From JAVDCA01 sp036491235 (lineage in GTDB: Bacteria; Pseudomonadota; Alphaproteobacteria; Rhizobiales; Xanthobacteraceae), in the NCBI GenBank assembly GCA_036491235.1, contig DASXCK010000282.1:1-19084 (forward strand): DNA of 19,084 nt. Direction: 5' to 3'. Each line of letters begins with the position of its first letter. Positions within the stretch are counted from its first letter, which is position 1. Position numbers and translations under genes: made by a program. The notes beneath the pieces are model-generated. The model made no database searches, was not told where the DNA came from, and saw only the letters and a program-made list of their open reading frames with translations. Shown one piece after another: positions 6,064 through 12,114 of this stretch.

Positions 6064-7122
6064 ATGCAATTGCCCGCCGATTCTTCCATCACCGGCCTGG
6101 CGCGTGTGAATTGCGATAACCCGACCGCCCGGCGGCTCGCCGACGCGCTGGCCGAGGTCTGGGCCGATGCGGCGGTCGCGGCCTTCGAGAAGCCGGACGG
6201 CACCTGGTGCATGGAAGCGCACTTCATGCAGGCGCCCGACGAAGCATCGCTGCGCGACCTCGTCGGCACGGTCGCGGGCGCGCAGGCGGCGCACGACCTC
6301 GTCATCGAAACCGTCGCGGCGCGCGACTGGATCGCCGTGAGCCTTGCGGGCCTCAAGCCGGTCGCCGCCGGCCGCTTTTTGGTGCACGGATCGCACGATC
6401 GCGCCCGCCTGCCGGGCCACCGCATCGGCATCGAGATCGAGGCCGCGTTGGCGTTCGGCACCGGCCATCACGGCACCACGCGGGGGTGCCTGCTGGCGCT
6501 GGATGGGTGGTTGAAGCGGCACGGAGCATGCACTGCGCGACTCCCCTCCTCCCGCGAGCGAACCGAGTGGCGGGGAGGGGTTAGGGGTGGGGGGCGCCAC
6601 AAGCACAAAGGAAGCGAAGTCCTCCCACCCCGTCCGTCGCAGCTGACGCTGCGACGGCCGACCCTCCCCGCCAACGGGCGGGAGGATAGACGCCATCTTC
6701 GCATCCTCGACATCGGCACCGGAACCGGCGTGCTGGCGATTGCGGCGGCCAAGGCGTTGCAAACGCGGGTGGTGGCGAGCGACATCGACGCCCGCGCCGC
6801 CGCGGTCGCCAGCGCCAATGCGCGCGCCAATGCGGTCGGGGCGCGCATCGAGGTCGTGCACGCCGGCGGGTTGGCGGCGCACCGCCTGCGCGCGCGCGGC
6901 CCGTACGATCTCGTCTTTGCCAATATCCTGCTCGCGCCGCTGCAAAGGCTCGCGGCGCCGATCGCCAAGGTGCTCGCGCCGAATGGGCGCGTCATCCTCT
7001 CCGGCCTGCTTGCCGCGCAGGCGCCGACGGCGATCGCGGCCTATCGGGCGCAAGGGCTCGTTTTCGAGGCGCGCATTCCGCTCGAGGAGTGGGTCACGCT
7101 CGTTCTCGCGCGACGAGGCTGA
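6064..7122 (+). CDS. prmA: Ribosomal protein L11 methyltransferase, with an in-frame repeat-derived insert
   Basis: PrmA transfers methyl groups from S-adenosylmethionine to ribosomal protein L11 in the cytoplasm. From ATG 6064 the protein has 352 residues, against about 290-300 usual. The substrate-binding N-domain is at about 1-95. AFGTGHHGTT (about residues 130-139) is the PrmA-specific motif. ILDIGTGTGVLAIAAAKA (from residue 214) is SAM motif I, and ASDIDARA and YDLVFANILLAPL are motifs II and IV. The excess length is explained by residues about 155-212, a basic Arg/Gly/Pro stretch encoded by a palindromic intergenic-type repeat (6540-6688) sitting just before motif I. The frame stays open and all catalytic motifs remain, so the enzyme may still work with a surface loop. 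GTG 6043 is an alternative start seven codons upstream. No strong ribosome-binding site favours either. Confidence 0.9.
   Translation: MQLPADSSITGLARVNCDNPTARRLADALAEVWADAAVAAFEKPDGTWCMEAHFMQAPDEASLRDLVGTVAGAQAAHDLVIETVAARDWIAVSLAGLKPVAAGRFLVHGSHDRARLPGHRIGIEIEAALAFGTGHHGTTRGCLLALDGWLKRHGACTARLPSSRERTEWRGGVRGGGRHKHKGSEVLPPRPSQLTLRRPTLPANGREDRRHLRILDIGTGTGVLAIAAAKALQTRVVASDIDARAAAVASANARANAVGARIEVVHAGGLAAHRLRARGPYDLVFANILLAPLQRLAAPIAKVLAPNGRVILSGLLAAQAPTAIAAYRAQGLVFEARIPLEEWVTLVLARRG
6540..6688. repeat. Palindromic intergenic-type repeat inserted inside prmA
   Basis: About 149 bp with mirrored G/C-rich ends: CTCCCCTCCTCCCGCGAGCG (6541-6560) at the left and a CCCTCCCCGCC...GGCGGGAGG hairpin (about 6662-6684) at the right. 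A perfect 10-bp stem CCGTCGCAGC/GCTGCGACGG (6634-6643 with 6648-6657, loop TGAC) lies between. On the minus strand it reads as CCCCACCCCTAACCCCTCCC, whose translation contains APPTPNPSPP, a phrase I recognise as the usual spurious translation of abundant GC-rich extragenic repeats in proteobacteria. Such elements normally lie between genes. This one is read through in frame by prmA. Confidence 0.8.
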
Positions 7123-7223
7123 TGGACGCGCCGGCACCGAAGCCGGCTGATTGTCGCGCGACGGTAAACTCGCTAACCTTTCTGGCGCGTGCGTGTGCGC
7201 GCGCGACCCGAATGGAGGAGATG

Positions 7224-7649
7224 ATGGTCAGGCTTGGCTGCGTTGCTTCCGGGCTTGCGCTGGCGGCGGTCCTCGCCGGCTCACCGGCGCACGCCGACGG
7301 GGCGCTCGCGGTCGGCTCTACGTCCAATGTCGTCCGCGACGGCCTCGCGCTCGGATCCTCGGTCAATTATAAGACCGCCGAAGAGGCGGTCACAGCCGCG
7401 CTCGAGCGCTGCCGCAACTTCAAGTCGGCGCCGAGGGCCGCCGCCCTGTGCCAATCGGTCGGAAGCTTCCGCGGCGAATGCTACGCGGTTTCGTTCGATC
7501 CGAAGGCGGGCACGCCGGGCGCCGGCTGGGCGATCGCGCCGACCAAGGAGCTCGCCGAACAGCGCGCGATACAGAATTGCCGGCTCACGGCGGGCGGGAA
7601 CCGTTCCGAGTTCTGCCGCATCGAAGAATCGAAGTGCGACGAATTCTGA
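7224..7649 (+). CDS. Secreted DUF4189-type small protein
   Basis: A 141-residue protein with a signal peptide (about residues 1-23, ending SPAHA-D) and a DUF4189-like domain. The domain has the repeated pattern of an alanine-rich helix followed by Cys-containing strands: TAEEAVTAALERC, ECYAVSFDPKAG, GWAIAPTKELAEQRAIQNC and FCRIEESKCDEF. Six cysteines remain after the signal peptide, which suggests disulfides in the periplasm. The function of the family is unknown. ATG 7224 is chosen because GGAGGAG (7214-7220) lies immediately upstream at suitable spacing. In-frame ATGs at 7212 and 7221 overlap that ribosome-binding site, and the frame further upstream (to 7089) lacks coding character. It begins 101 bp after prmA, on the same strand. 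Confidence 0.8.
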   Translation: MVRLGCVASGLALAAVLAGSPAHADGALAVGSTSNVVRDGLALGSSVNYKTAEEAVTAALERCRNFKSAPRAAALCQSVGSFRGECYAVSFDPKAGTPGAGWAIAPTKELAEQRAIQNCRLTAGGNRSEFCRIEESKCDEF

Positions 7650-7684
7650 GCGGACGAGAGCCGCACACCCCATACGTCAAACAT

Positions 7685-7808
7685 CGTCATGGCCGGGCAT
7701 AGCCGTTGGAAGAACGGCGTGCTTCGCAGCCTGTGTCCCGGCCATCCACGTCTTTAGGGCGCGCAGCTAAGAAAGACGTGGATGCCCGGCCCAAGGCCGC
7801 GCATGACG
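7685..7808. repeat. Dispersed intergenic palindromic element, copy B
   Basis: The second copy of the element at 4944-5035. It has the same outer ends CGTCATG (7685-7691) and CATGACG (7802-7808), and the same perfect inner arms ATCCACGTCTT (7744-7754) and AAGACGTGGAT (7773-7783). This copy is 124 bp, longer because of extra sequence between the left outer and inner arms (about 7702-7735). Both copies lie in intergenic DNA after a secreted or small-protein gene. The element ends about 20 bp before the pepP promoter candidate. Confidence 0.8.
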
Positions 7809-7827
7809 GCGTAGATTGAATGCGGCG

Positions 7828-7856
7828 TTGCCGCGTCGCGCCCAGCTTCATATAGA
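7828..7856 (+). promoter_or_regulatory. Candidate sigma-70 promoter for pepP, probably giving a leaderless mRNA
   Basis: TTGCCG (7828-7833) and TATAGA (7851-7856) are separated by exactly 17 bp, which is optimal spacing. The next ATG is at 7865, eight bases after the -10 hexamer, where a transcription start is expected. No ribosome-binding site precedes the ATG, which agrees with a leaderless or near-leaderless transcript. Confidence 0.45.
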
Positions 7857-7864
7857 ATGCGACC

Positions 7865-9739
7865 ATGGCGGCGCTATTTCAGACCTTCGATGACGAGACC
7901 AACAGCGCGGCGAGCAGGCCGCGCGTCGCGGCGCTGCGCGCGGAGCTTGCGCGGCGCGGCCTCGACGGTTTCATCGTGCCGCGCGCCGACCGCTATCAGA
8001 ACGAATACGTGCCGCCGTCGGACGAGCGGCTGGCCTGGATCTCCGGCTTCACGGGATCGGCGGGCAGCGCCGTCGTGCTCGGCCGTAGCGCCGCCCTGTT
8101 CGTCGACGGCCGCTATACGCTGCAGGCGCGCGAGCAGGTCGACACCGACCTGTTCGAGATCGTGCACATCACCGAGACGACGCCCGACCAATGGATCGAG
8201 AAGACGCTGCGCGAAGGCGAGAAGCTCGGCTACGACCCGTGGCTGCACACGATCGAGGGCGCCGAGCGGCTCGCCAAGGCATGCGCGACGGCGGGCGCGG
8301 TCTTCGTCCCCGTCGACGCCAATCCGGTCGACGCGGTGTGGAGCGATCGCCCGGCGCCGCCGGTGGGCGCGGTCGTGTTGCATGCGGAGCGACATGCGGG
8401 CGAGCCCGCCGCGCGCAAGCTCGAGCGCATCCGGGCCGAGCTCGGCAACCTGAAAGCATCTGCCGTCGTCGTCTCCGATCCGCACGCCGTGTGCTGGACC
8501 TTCAACATCCGCGGCAGCGACGTCGCGCACACGCCGCTCGCGCTCGCGACCGCGATCGTGCCGCGCGAAGGCCGCCCCTCCCTCTATGTGGACGGACGCA
8601 AGCTGTCGAATGCGGTGCGCCACGCGCTCGCCGGGCTCACCGAGCTGCGCGAGCCGGGTGATTTTGCCGCCGACCTCAAGGCGCTCGGCGCCGCGCACGC
8701 GATCGTGCGGCTGGACGGCCAGGCCACGTCCGATGCGGTCGGCCGCCTGATCGGCGGGGGCGGCGGCAAAATCCGCCGCGGCAGCGATCCCATCCTGCTG
8801 ATGAAGGCGGTGAAGAACGCGACCGAGATCGATGGCGCGCGCACCGCGCACCTGCGCGATGGCGCTGCGCTGGCGCGCTTTCTCGCCTGGCTCGACCGCG
8901 AGGCGCCAAAGGGCAAGCTCAGCGAGATCGCCGCCGTCGAGGCGCTGGAGGATTTTCGCCGCGCGACCGGCGTGCTGAAGGAGATCTCGTTCCCGACCAT
9001 CTCGGGTTTCGGACCGAACGGCGCGATCGTGCACTATCGGGTGACGCGCAAGACCGACCGGCGGATCGCGCCGGACGGCCTCTTCCTCGTCGACTCGGGC
9101 GCGCAATACGAGGACGGCACCACCGACATCACGCGCACGGTCGCGATCGGCAAGCCTACGCCCGAGATGCGCGAGCGTTTCACCCGCGTGCTCAAGGGCC
9201 ACATCGCGATCGCGCGCGCCGTCTTCCCCGAGGGCACGAACGGCGCCCAGCTCGACAGTTTTGCGCGCCAGCATCTGTGGACCGCCGGGCTCGACTTCGA
9301 GCACGGCACCGGGCATGGCGTCGGCAGCTATCTCTCGGTGCACGAAGGACCAGCGCGCATCGCAAAAATTCCCAGCCCGGCGCTCAAGGCCGGCATGATC
9401 CTGTCCAACGAGCCCGGCTACTACAAGACCGGCGCCTACGGCATTCGCATCGAGAACCTGGTGCTGACCGTCGCGGGCCCGCAGGTCGCGGGCGGCGAGA
9501 AGCCGCTGCTCGCGTTCGAGACGCTGACGCTCGCACCGATCGACCGGCGCTTGGTCGTGCCGGCGCTGCTGACCGCGGACGAGATCGCGTGGCTCAATGC
9601 GTATCACGCGCGCGTGCGCAGGGATCTCGGCCCTCTGCTCGACGGCAAGGCCGATGCAAAAACCCGCACTTGGCTCGCGGGTGCGACGGCGACGTTGCGC
9701 GGGTCCGCCAGGTTCCCGGCACGCGCAGCGGCAAAATGA
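7865..9739 (+). CDS. pepP: Aminopeptidase P family protein (Xaa-Pro aminopeptidase, M24B)
   Basis: A 624-residue cytoplasmic metallopeptidase that removes the N-terminal residue from peptides with proline at position 2. It is the long, three-domain eukaryotic/XPP1-like form, about 600 residues, rather than the 440-residue E. coli type. Two creatinase-like N-terminal domains come first (to about residue 320, with GFIVPRADRYQNEYVPP and WISGFTGSAG), then the pita-bread catalytic domain, then a short M24 C-terminal extension (about 560-615). The dimetal ligands are all present: Asp410 and Asp421 in DSGAQYEDGTTD, His484 in GTGHGVGSYLSVHEG, Glu516 in SNEPGYY and Glu530 in GIRIEN. There is no signal peptide. 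ATG 7865 has no ribosome-binding site but lies eight bases after a -10-like TATAGA. The gene ends 143 bp before hemA. Confidence 0.93.
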   Translation: MAALFQTFDDETNSAASRPRVAALRAELARRGLDGFIVPRADRYQNEYVPPSDERLAWISGFTGSAGSAVVLGRSAALFVDGRYTLQAREQVDTDLFEIVHITETTPDQWIEKTLREGEKLGYDPWLHTIEGAERLAKACATAGAVFVPVDANPVDAVWSDRPAPPVGAVVLHAERHAGEPAARKLERIRAELGNLKASAVVVSDPHAVCWTFNIRGSDVAHTPLALATAIVPREGRPSLYVDGRKLSNAVRHALAGLTELREPGDFAADLKALGAAHAIVRLDGQATSDAVGRLIGGGGGKIRRGSDPILLMKAVKNATEIDGARTAHLRDGAALARFLAWLDREAPKGKLSEIAAVEALEDFRRATGVLKEISFPTISGFGPNGAIVHYRVTRKTDRRIAPDGLFLVDSGAQYEDGTTDITRTVAIGKPTPEMRERFTRVLKGHIAIARAVFPEGTNGAQLDSFARQHLWTAGLDFEHGTGHGVGSYLSVHEGPARIAKIPSPALKAGMILSNEPGYYKTGAYGIRIENLVLTVAGPQVAGGEKPLLAFETLTLAPIDRRLVVPALLTADEIAWLNAYHARVRRDLGPLLDGKADAKTRTWLAGATATLRGSARFPARAAAK

Positions 9740-9765
9740 CAACTCAGACCGCCGCGCCAAGGACC

Positions 9766-9795
9766 TCGACAAGCCCCCTGGAACTTTTCTAAAAC
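9766..9795 (+). promoter_or_regulatory. Candidate promoter for hemA
   Basis: TCGACA (9766-9771) and TAAAAC (9790-9795), with an 18-bp spacer, make a plausible alphaproteobacterial sigma-70 promoter. It would give a leader of about 80 bases before ATG 9883. I looked for an FNR/FixK-type TTGAT-N4-ATCAA box here, as is found upstream of some rhizobial hemA genes, and saw none. Confidence 0.35.
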
Positions 9796-9882
9796 TCATT
9801 CGTAGCTGCGGATGTGGCGTCGGCGTGTGGGCAGAGTCGCCGACCGATCATGCGCAGCAGCAGCCCACGGAGGGGCTCGTCA

Positions 9883-11109
9883 ATGGACTACAGCGGATAT
9901 TTTGCCGGCGCCCTCACCCGCCTGCGAGACGAGCGCCGCTACCGGGTATTTGCCGACCTCGAGCGAATCGCCGGCCGCTTCCCGCAGGCCCACTGGCACA
10001 CGCCGAACGGGCGCCGCGACGTCGTGATCTGGTGCTCGAACGACTACCTCGGCATGGGCCAGCACCCGAAGGTGATCGGCGCCATGGTCGAGACCGCGAC
10101 CCGCATGGGAACCGGCGCCGGCGGCACGCGCAACATCGCGGGCAACAATCATCCACTGGTCGAGCTCGAGCGCGAGCTCGCCGACCTGCACGGCAAGGAA
10201 GCCGCGCTCGTGTTCACGTCCGGCTACGTCTCGAACGAGACCGGCATCTCGACCATCGCCAAGCTGCTGCCGAATTGCCTGATCCTCTCCGACGCGCTCA
10301 ATCACAACTCGATGATCGAAGGCGTGCGCCAGGCGGGTGTCGAGAAGAAGATTTTCCGCCATAACGACATGGCGCACCTCGAGGCGCTGCTGCGCGCCGC
10401 CGCCGGGCGGCCCAAGCTGATCGTGTTCGAAGGCCTCTACTCGATGGACGGCGACGTCGCGCCGGTGAAGACGATCTGCGATCTCGCCGAGCGCTACGGC
10501 GCGATGACCTATATCGACGAGGTGCACGCGGTCGGCATGTACGGCACGCGCGGCGCCGGCATCGCGGAGCGCGAAGGCGTCATGCACCGCATCGACGTGT
10601 GCGAGGGCACGCTCGCCAAGGCGTTCGGCTGCCTCGGCGGCTACATCTCGGGGAGCGCCGACGTGATCGACGCCGTGCGCTCCTATGCGCCGGGCTTCAT
10701 CTTCACCACGGCGCTGCCGCCGTCGGTTTGCGCCGCCGCGACCGCCGCGATCCGCCATCTCAAGGCATCGAGCTGGGAGCGCGAGCGCCACCAGGAGCGC
10801 GCCGCGCGCACCAAGGCGGTGCTCGGCGCCGCCCGCCTGCCCGTGATGGCGAGCGACACCCACATCGTGCCGGTGCTGGTCGGGGACCCGGAGAAGTGCA
10901 AGGCCGCGAGCGACACGCTGCTCGAGGAGCACGGGATCTACATCCAGCCGATCAACTACCCGACCGTGCCGCGCGGCAGCGAGCGGCTGCGCATCACGCC
11001 GTCGCCGTATCACGACGACGCGATGATCGATACGCTGGCCGAGGCGCTGGTGGACGTGTGGGAGAAGCTTGGGCTGCCGCTGAGCCAAAGGGCGATGGCG
11101 GCGGAGTAG
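9883..11109 (+). CDS. hemA: 5-aminolevulinate synthase
   Basis: A 408-residue pyridoxal-phosphate enzyme that condenses glycine with succinyl-CoA to 5-aminolevulinate, the first committed step of heme, cobalamin and bacteriochlorophyll synthesis by the C4 (Shemin) route of alphaproteobacteria. Visible hallmarks are WCSNDYLGMGQHP, the glycine-rich GTGAGGTRNIAGN, LNHNSMIEG, the cofactor-ring aspartate Asp212 in DEVHAVGMYGTRGAG, and the Schiff-base lysine Lys246 in GTLAKAFGCLGGY. The C-terminal INYPTVPRGSERLRITPSP is also characteristic and distinguishes ALAS from related KBL/AONS enzymes. Length is normal (about 400-409). ATG 9883 is supported by GGAGGGG about seven bases upstream; the in-frame ATG at 9850 has no such support. 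It appears monocistronic. Confidence 0.97.
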   Translation: MDYSGYFAGALTRLRDERRYRVFADLERIAGRFPQAHWHTPNGRRDVVIWCSNDYLGMGQHPKVIGAMVETATRMGTGAGGTRNIAGNNHPLVELERELADLHGKEAALVFTSGYVSNETGISTIAKLLPNCLILSDALNHNSMIEGVRQAGVEKKIFRHNDMAHLEALLRAAAGRPKLIVFEGLYSMDGDVAPVKTICDLAERYGAMTYIDEVHAVGMYGTRGAGIAEREGVMHRIDVCEGTLAKAFGCLGGYISGSADVIDAVRSYAPGFIFTTALPPSVCAAATAAIRHLKASSWERERHQERAARTKAVLGAARLPVMASDTHIVPVLVGDPEKCKAASDTLLEEHGIYIQPINYPTVPRGSERLRITPSPYHDDAMIDTLAEALVDVWEKLGLPLSQRAMAAE

Positions 11110-11207
11110 AGACGCCTCTGTCGTCAGCTGACAACGCGCGCGTGCCCGATCTCGCGCGCTTCGACCGGACCCACCTCAGGCGCAGGGTTGGGGGACACGG
11201 TGGCGGT

Positions 11208-11240
11208 CCCGGCTTCGCTTCGCTTTGCTCAATCCGGGCT
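11208..11240. repeat. Short imperfect palindrome after hemA
   Basis: TCCCGG (about 11207-11212) pairs with CCGGGC (11234-11239) around a CTTCGCTTCGCTTTGCTCAA core. This resembles the short CCGGGCT/AGCCCGG extragenic repeats common between Bradyrhizobium-like genes. Only one copy is seen in the window. It lies between the ends of the convergent hemA and 11246-11491 genes and could serve as a terminator. Confidence 0.4.
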
Positions 11241-11245
11241 GCTCG

Positions 11246-11491
11246 CTACTTACTCCCACGGCTTATAGAAGATCCCTTGCCGCCCTCGGCCTCTGCGGCG
11301 CGGGCCTCGCATTCAACGGCCTTGAGAATGTATGCGAGGCGCTCCATCCCGTCGTCGCTTCGGCGCGCCATATCGTAGAAGGCCTCGGCTTCCCGTCGAC
11401 AGTCAGCGGCATCATCCATGGAATCCCCGGCATAGGCGCGGATAAATTCCGTACGCCTTCCGGTTATTAGGGTCGGTTCGGGTTCCGACAT
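11246..11491 (-). CDS. Small helical conserved hypothetical protein
   Basis: An 81-residue frame. Its central part, DDAADCRREAEAFYDMARRS followed by MERLAYILKAVECEARAAEAEGG, is an acidic, alanine-rich helical hairpin. The spacing of Cys-Arg-Arg-Glu-Ala and Met-Ala-Arg resembles the many small ECREMA-type proteins in Bradyrhizobium-like genomes, which have no known function. I prefer ATG 11491, but ATG 11419 (starting MDDAADCRREAE) may be the true start because homologous small proteins usually begin near that point; neither has a strong ribosome-binding site. It is divergent from the similar small gene at 11664-11849. No signal peptide or membrane segment is seen. Whether it is expressed is uncertain. 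Confidence 0.55.
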   Translation of the reverse strand: MSEPEPTLITGRRTEFIRAYAGDSMDDAADCRREAEAFYDMARRSDDGMERLAYILKAVECEARAAEAEGGKGSSISRGSK

Positions 11492-11663
11492 TGACGCAGC
11501 GTTAGTCGAACGATCAAAAGAGACACGTCGAGTCGGAATAAGATCATTCCGGCACTCGTCCTTTCGATTTGGATCTCCGATACCTTTTGCGGTTGCTACT
11601 GTCCCGATTTGCGGCGATCATCATTTCTGGGTCACCACCTGTCGGCACGATCACCCAATCACC

Positions 11664-11849
11664 ATGAAGCTGGTTTCGGATTATCTGGAGCGCGTGGGGC
11701 ACTTCCGCCGCTTGGCGGAGACCGAGAAGAATCCTGTGGTTCGAGAGCAACTGCTCGAGCAGGCGGAGGCGTACTACAAGCTCGCCGCAAACCGCGCCAA
11801 GAACCTAGGTCAGCCCATCCCACAAAACCCGTCGCGACAGGCAAGCTGA
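11664..11849 (+). CDS. Small helical conserved hypothetical protein
   Basis: A 61-residue protein, MKLVSDYLERVGHFRRLAET, then EKNPVVREQLLEQAEAYYKL, then AANRAKNLGQPIPQNPSRQA. It forms two amphipathic helices split by a short NPVV turn. The form XVXDYLXXXXXFXRLAXXEXXPXXXXQXXXQAXAYXKLAXXRAXXL is one I associate with short conserved proteins of Hyphomicrobiales. It has no recognised function, no signal peptide and no cysteines. A clear ribosome-binding site is absent upstream of ATG 11664 (CACCCAATCACC). The frame at 11544-11750 on the opposite strand is taken as its shadow. It stands 172 bp from the divergent 11246-11491 gene, so the two could share a control region. Confidence 0.62.
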   Translation: MKLVSDYLERVGHFRRLAETEKNPVVREQLLEQAEAYYKLAANRAKNLGQPIPQNPSRQAS

Positions 11850-11957
11850 GGCTGCTCGACCGAAGCGCGGCACGCGTAGGCGGAAGCAAAATCCGGGGGA
11901 TCTTCCATGCCTTTCCGCAGGCGATCCGCGCTTGCGCGCAAATAGACATAGGTGCAC

Positions 11958-11991
11958 GCCGGCCTCCCTCTATTCCGGTGGCCGGCCTTTT
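11958..11991 (+). terminator. Possible terminator between the small gene and the transporter
   Basis: GCCGGCC (11958-11964) and GGCCGGC (11980-11986) form a perfect 7-bp stem with a 15-base loop, followed by CTTTTCTGG. The T run is short. It lies 109 bases after the stop of the 11664-11849 gene and upstream of the AtoE-like gene. The rest of 11850-12114 shows no feature. Confidence 0.35.
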
Positions 11992-12114
11992 CTGGTTTGA
12001 TCGACGCGATCGATGGGCCAGGCATCGACACGGATCGAAGGCTCAGGCGCGCGGCCGTCGCCCTGACGCCGACCGATCATGCGGCCGCGGTCCCGACAAC
12101 ACTGGGAGCGATGC

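Noticed and set aside
5971..7137. 388-codon minus-strand open frame containing APPTPNPSPP
   Set aside because: It is opposite prmA. The TPNPSP phrase comes from the repeat and was used as evidence for the repeat, not for a protein.
9740..9882. FNR/FixK-type box upstream of hemA
   Set aside because: Looked for TTGAT-N4-ATCAA and found no acceptable match.
7874..11088. Long minus-strand open frames opposite pepP (641 codons) and hemA (402 codons)
   Set aside because: They lie wholly opposite strongly supported enzymes, have Arg/Asp/His-rich compositions typical of antisense reading of high-G+C codons, and show no domain.
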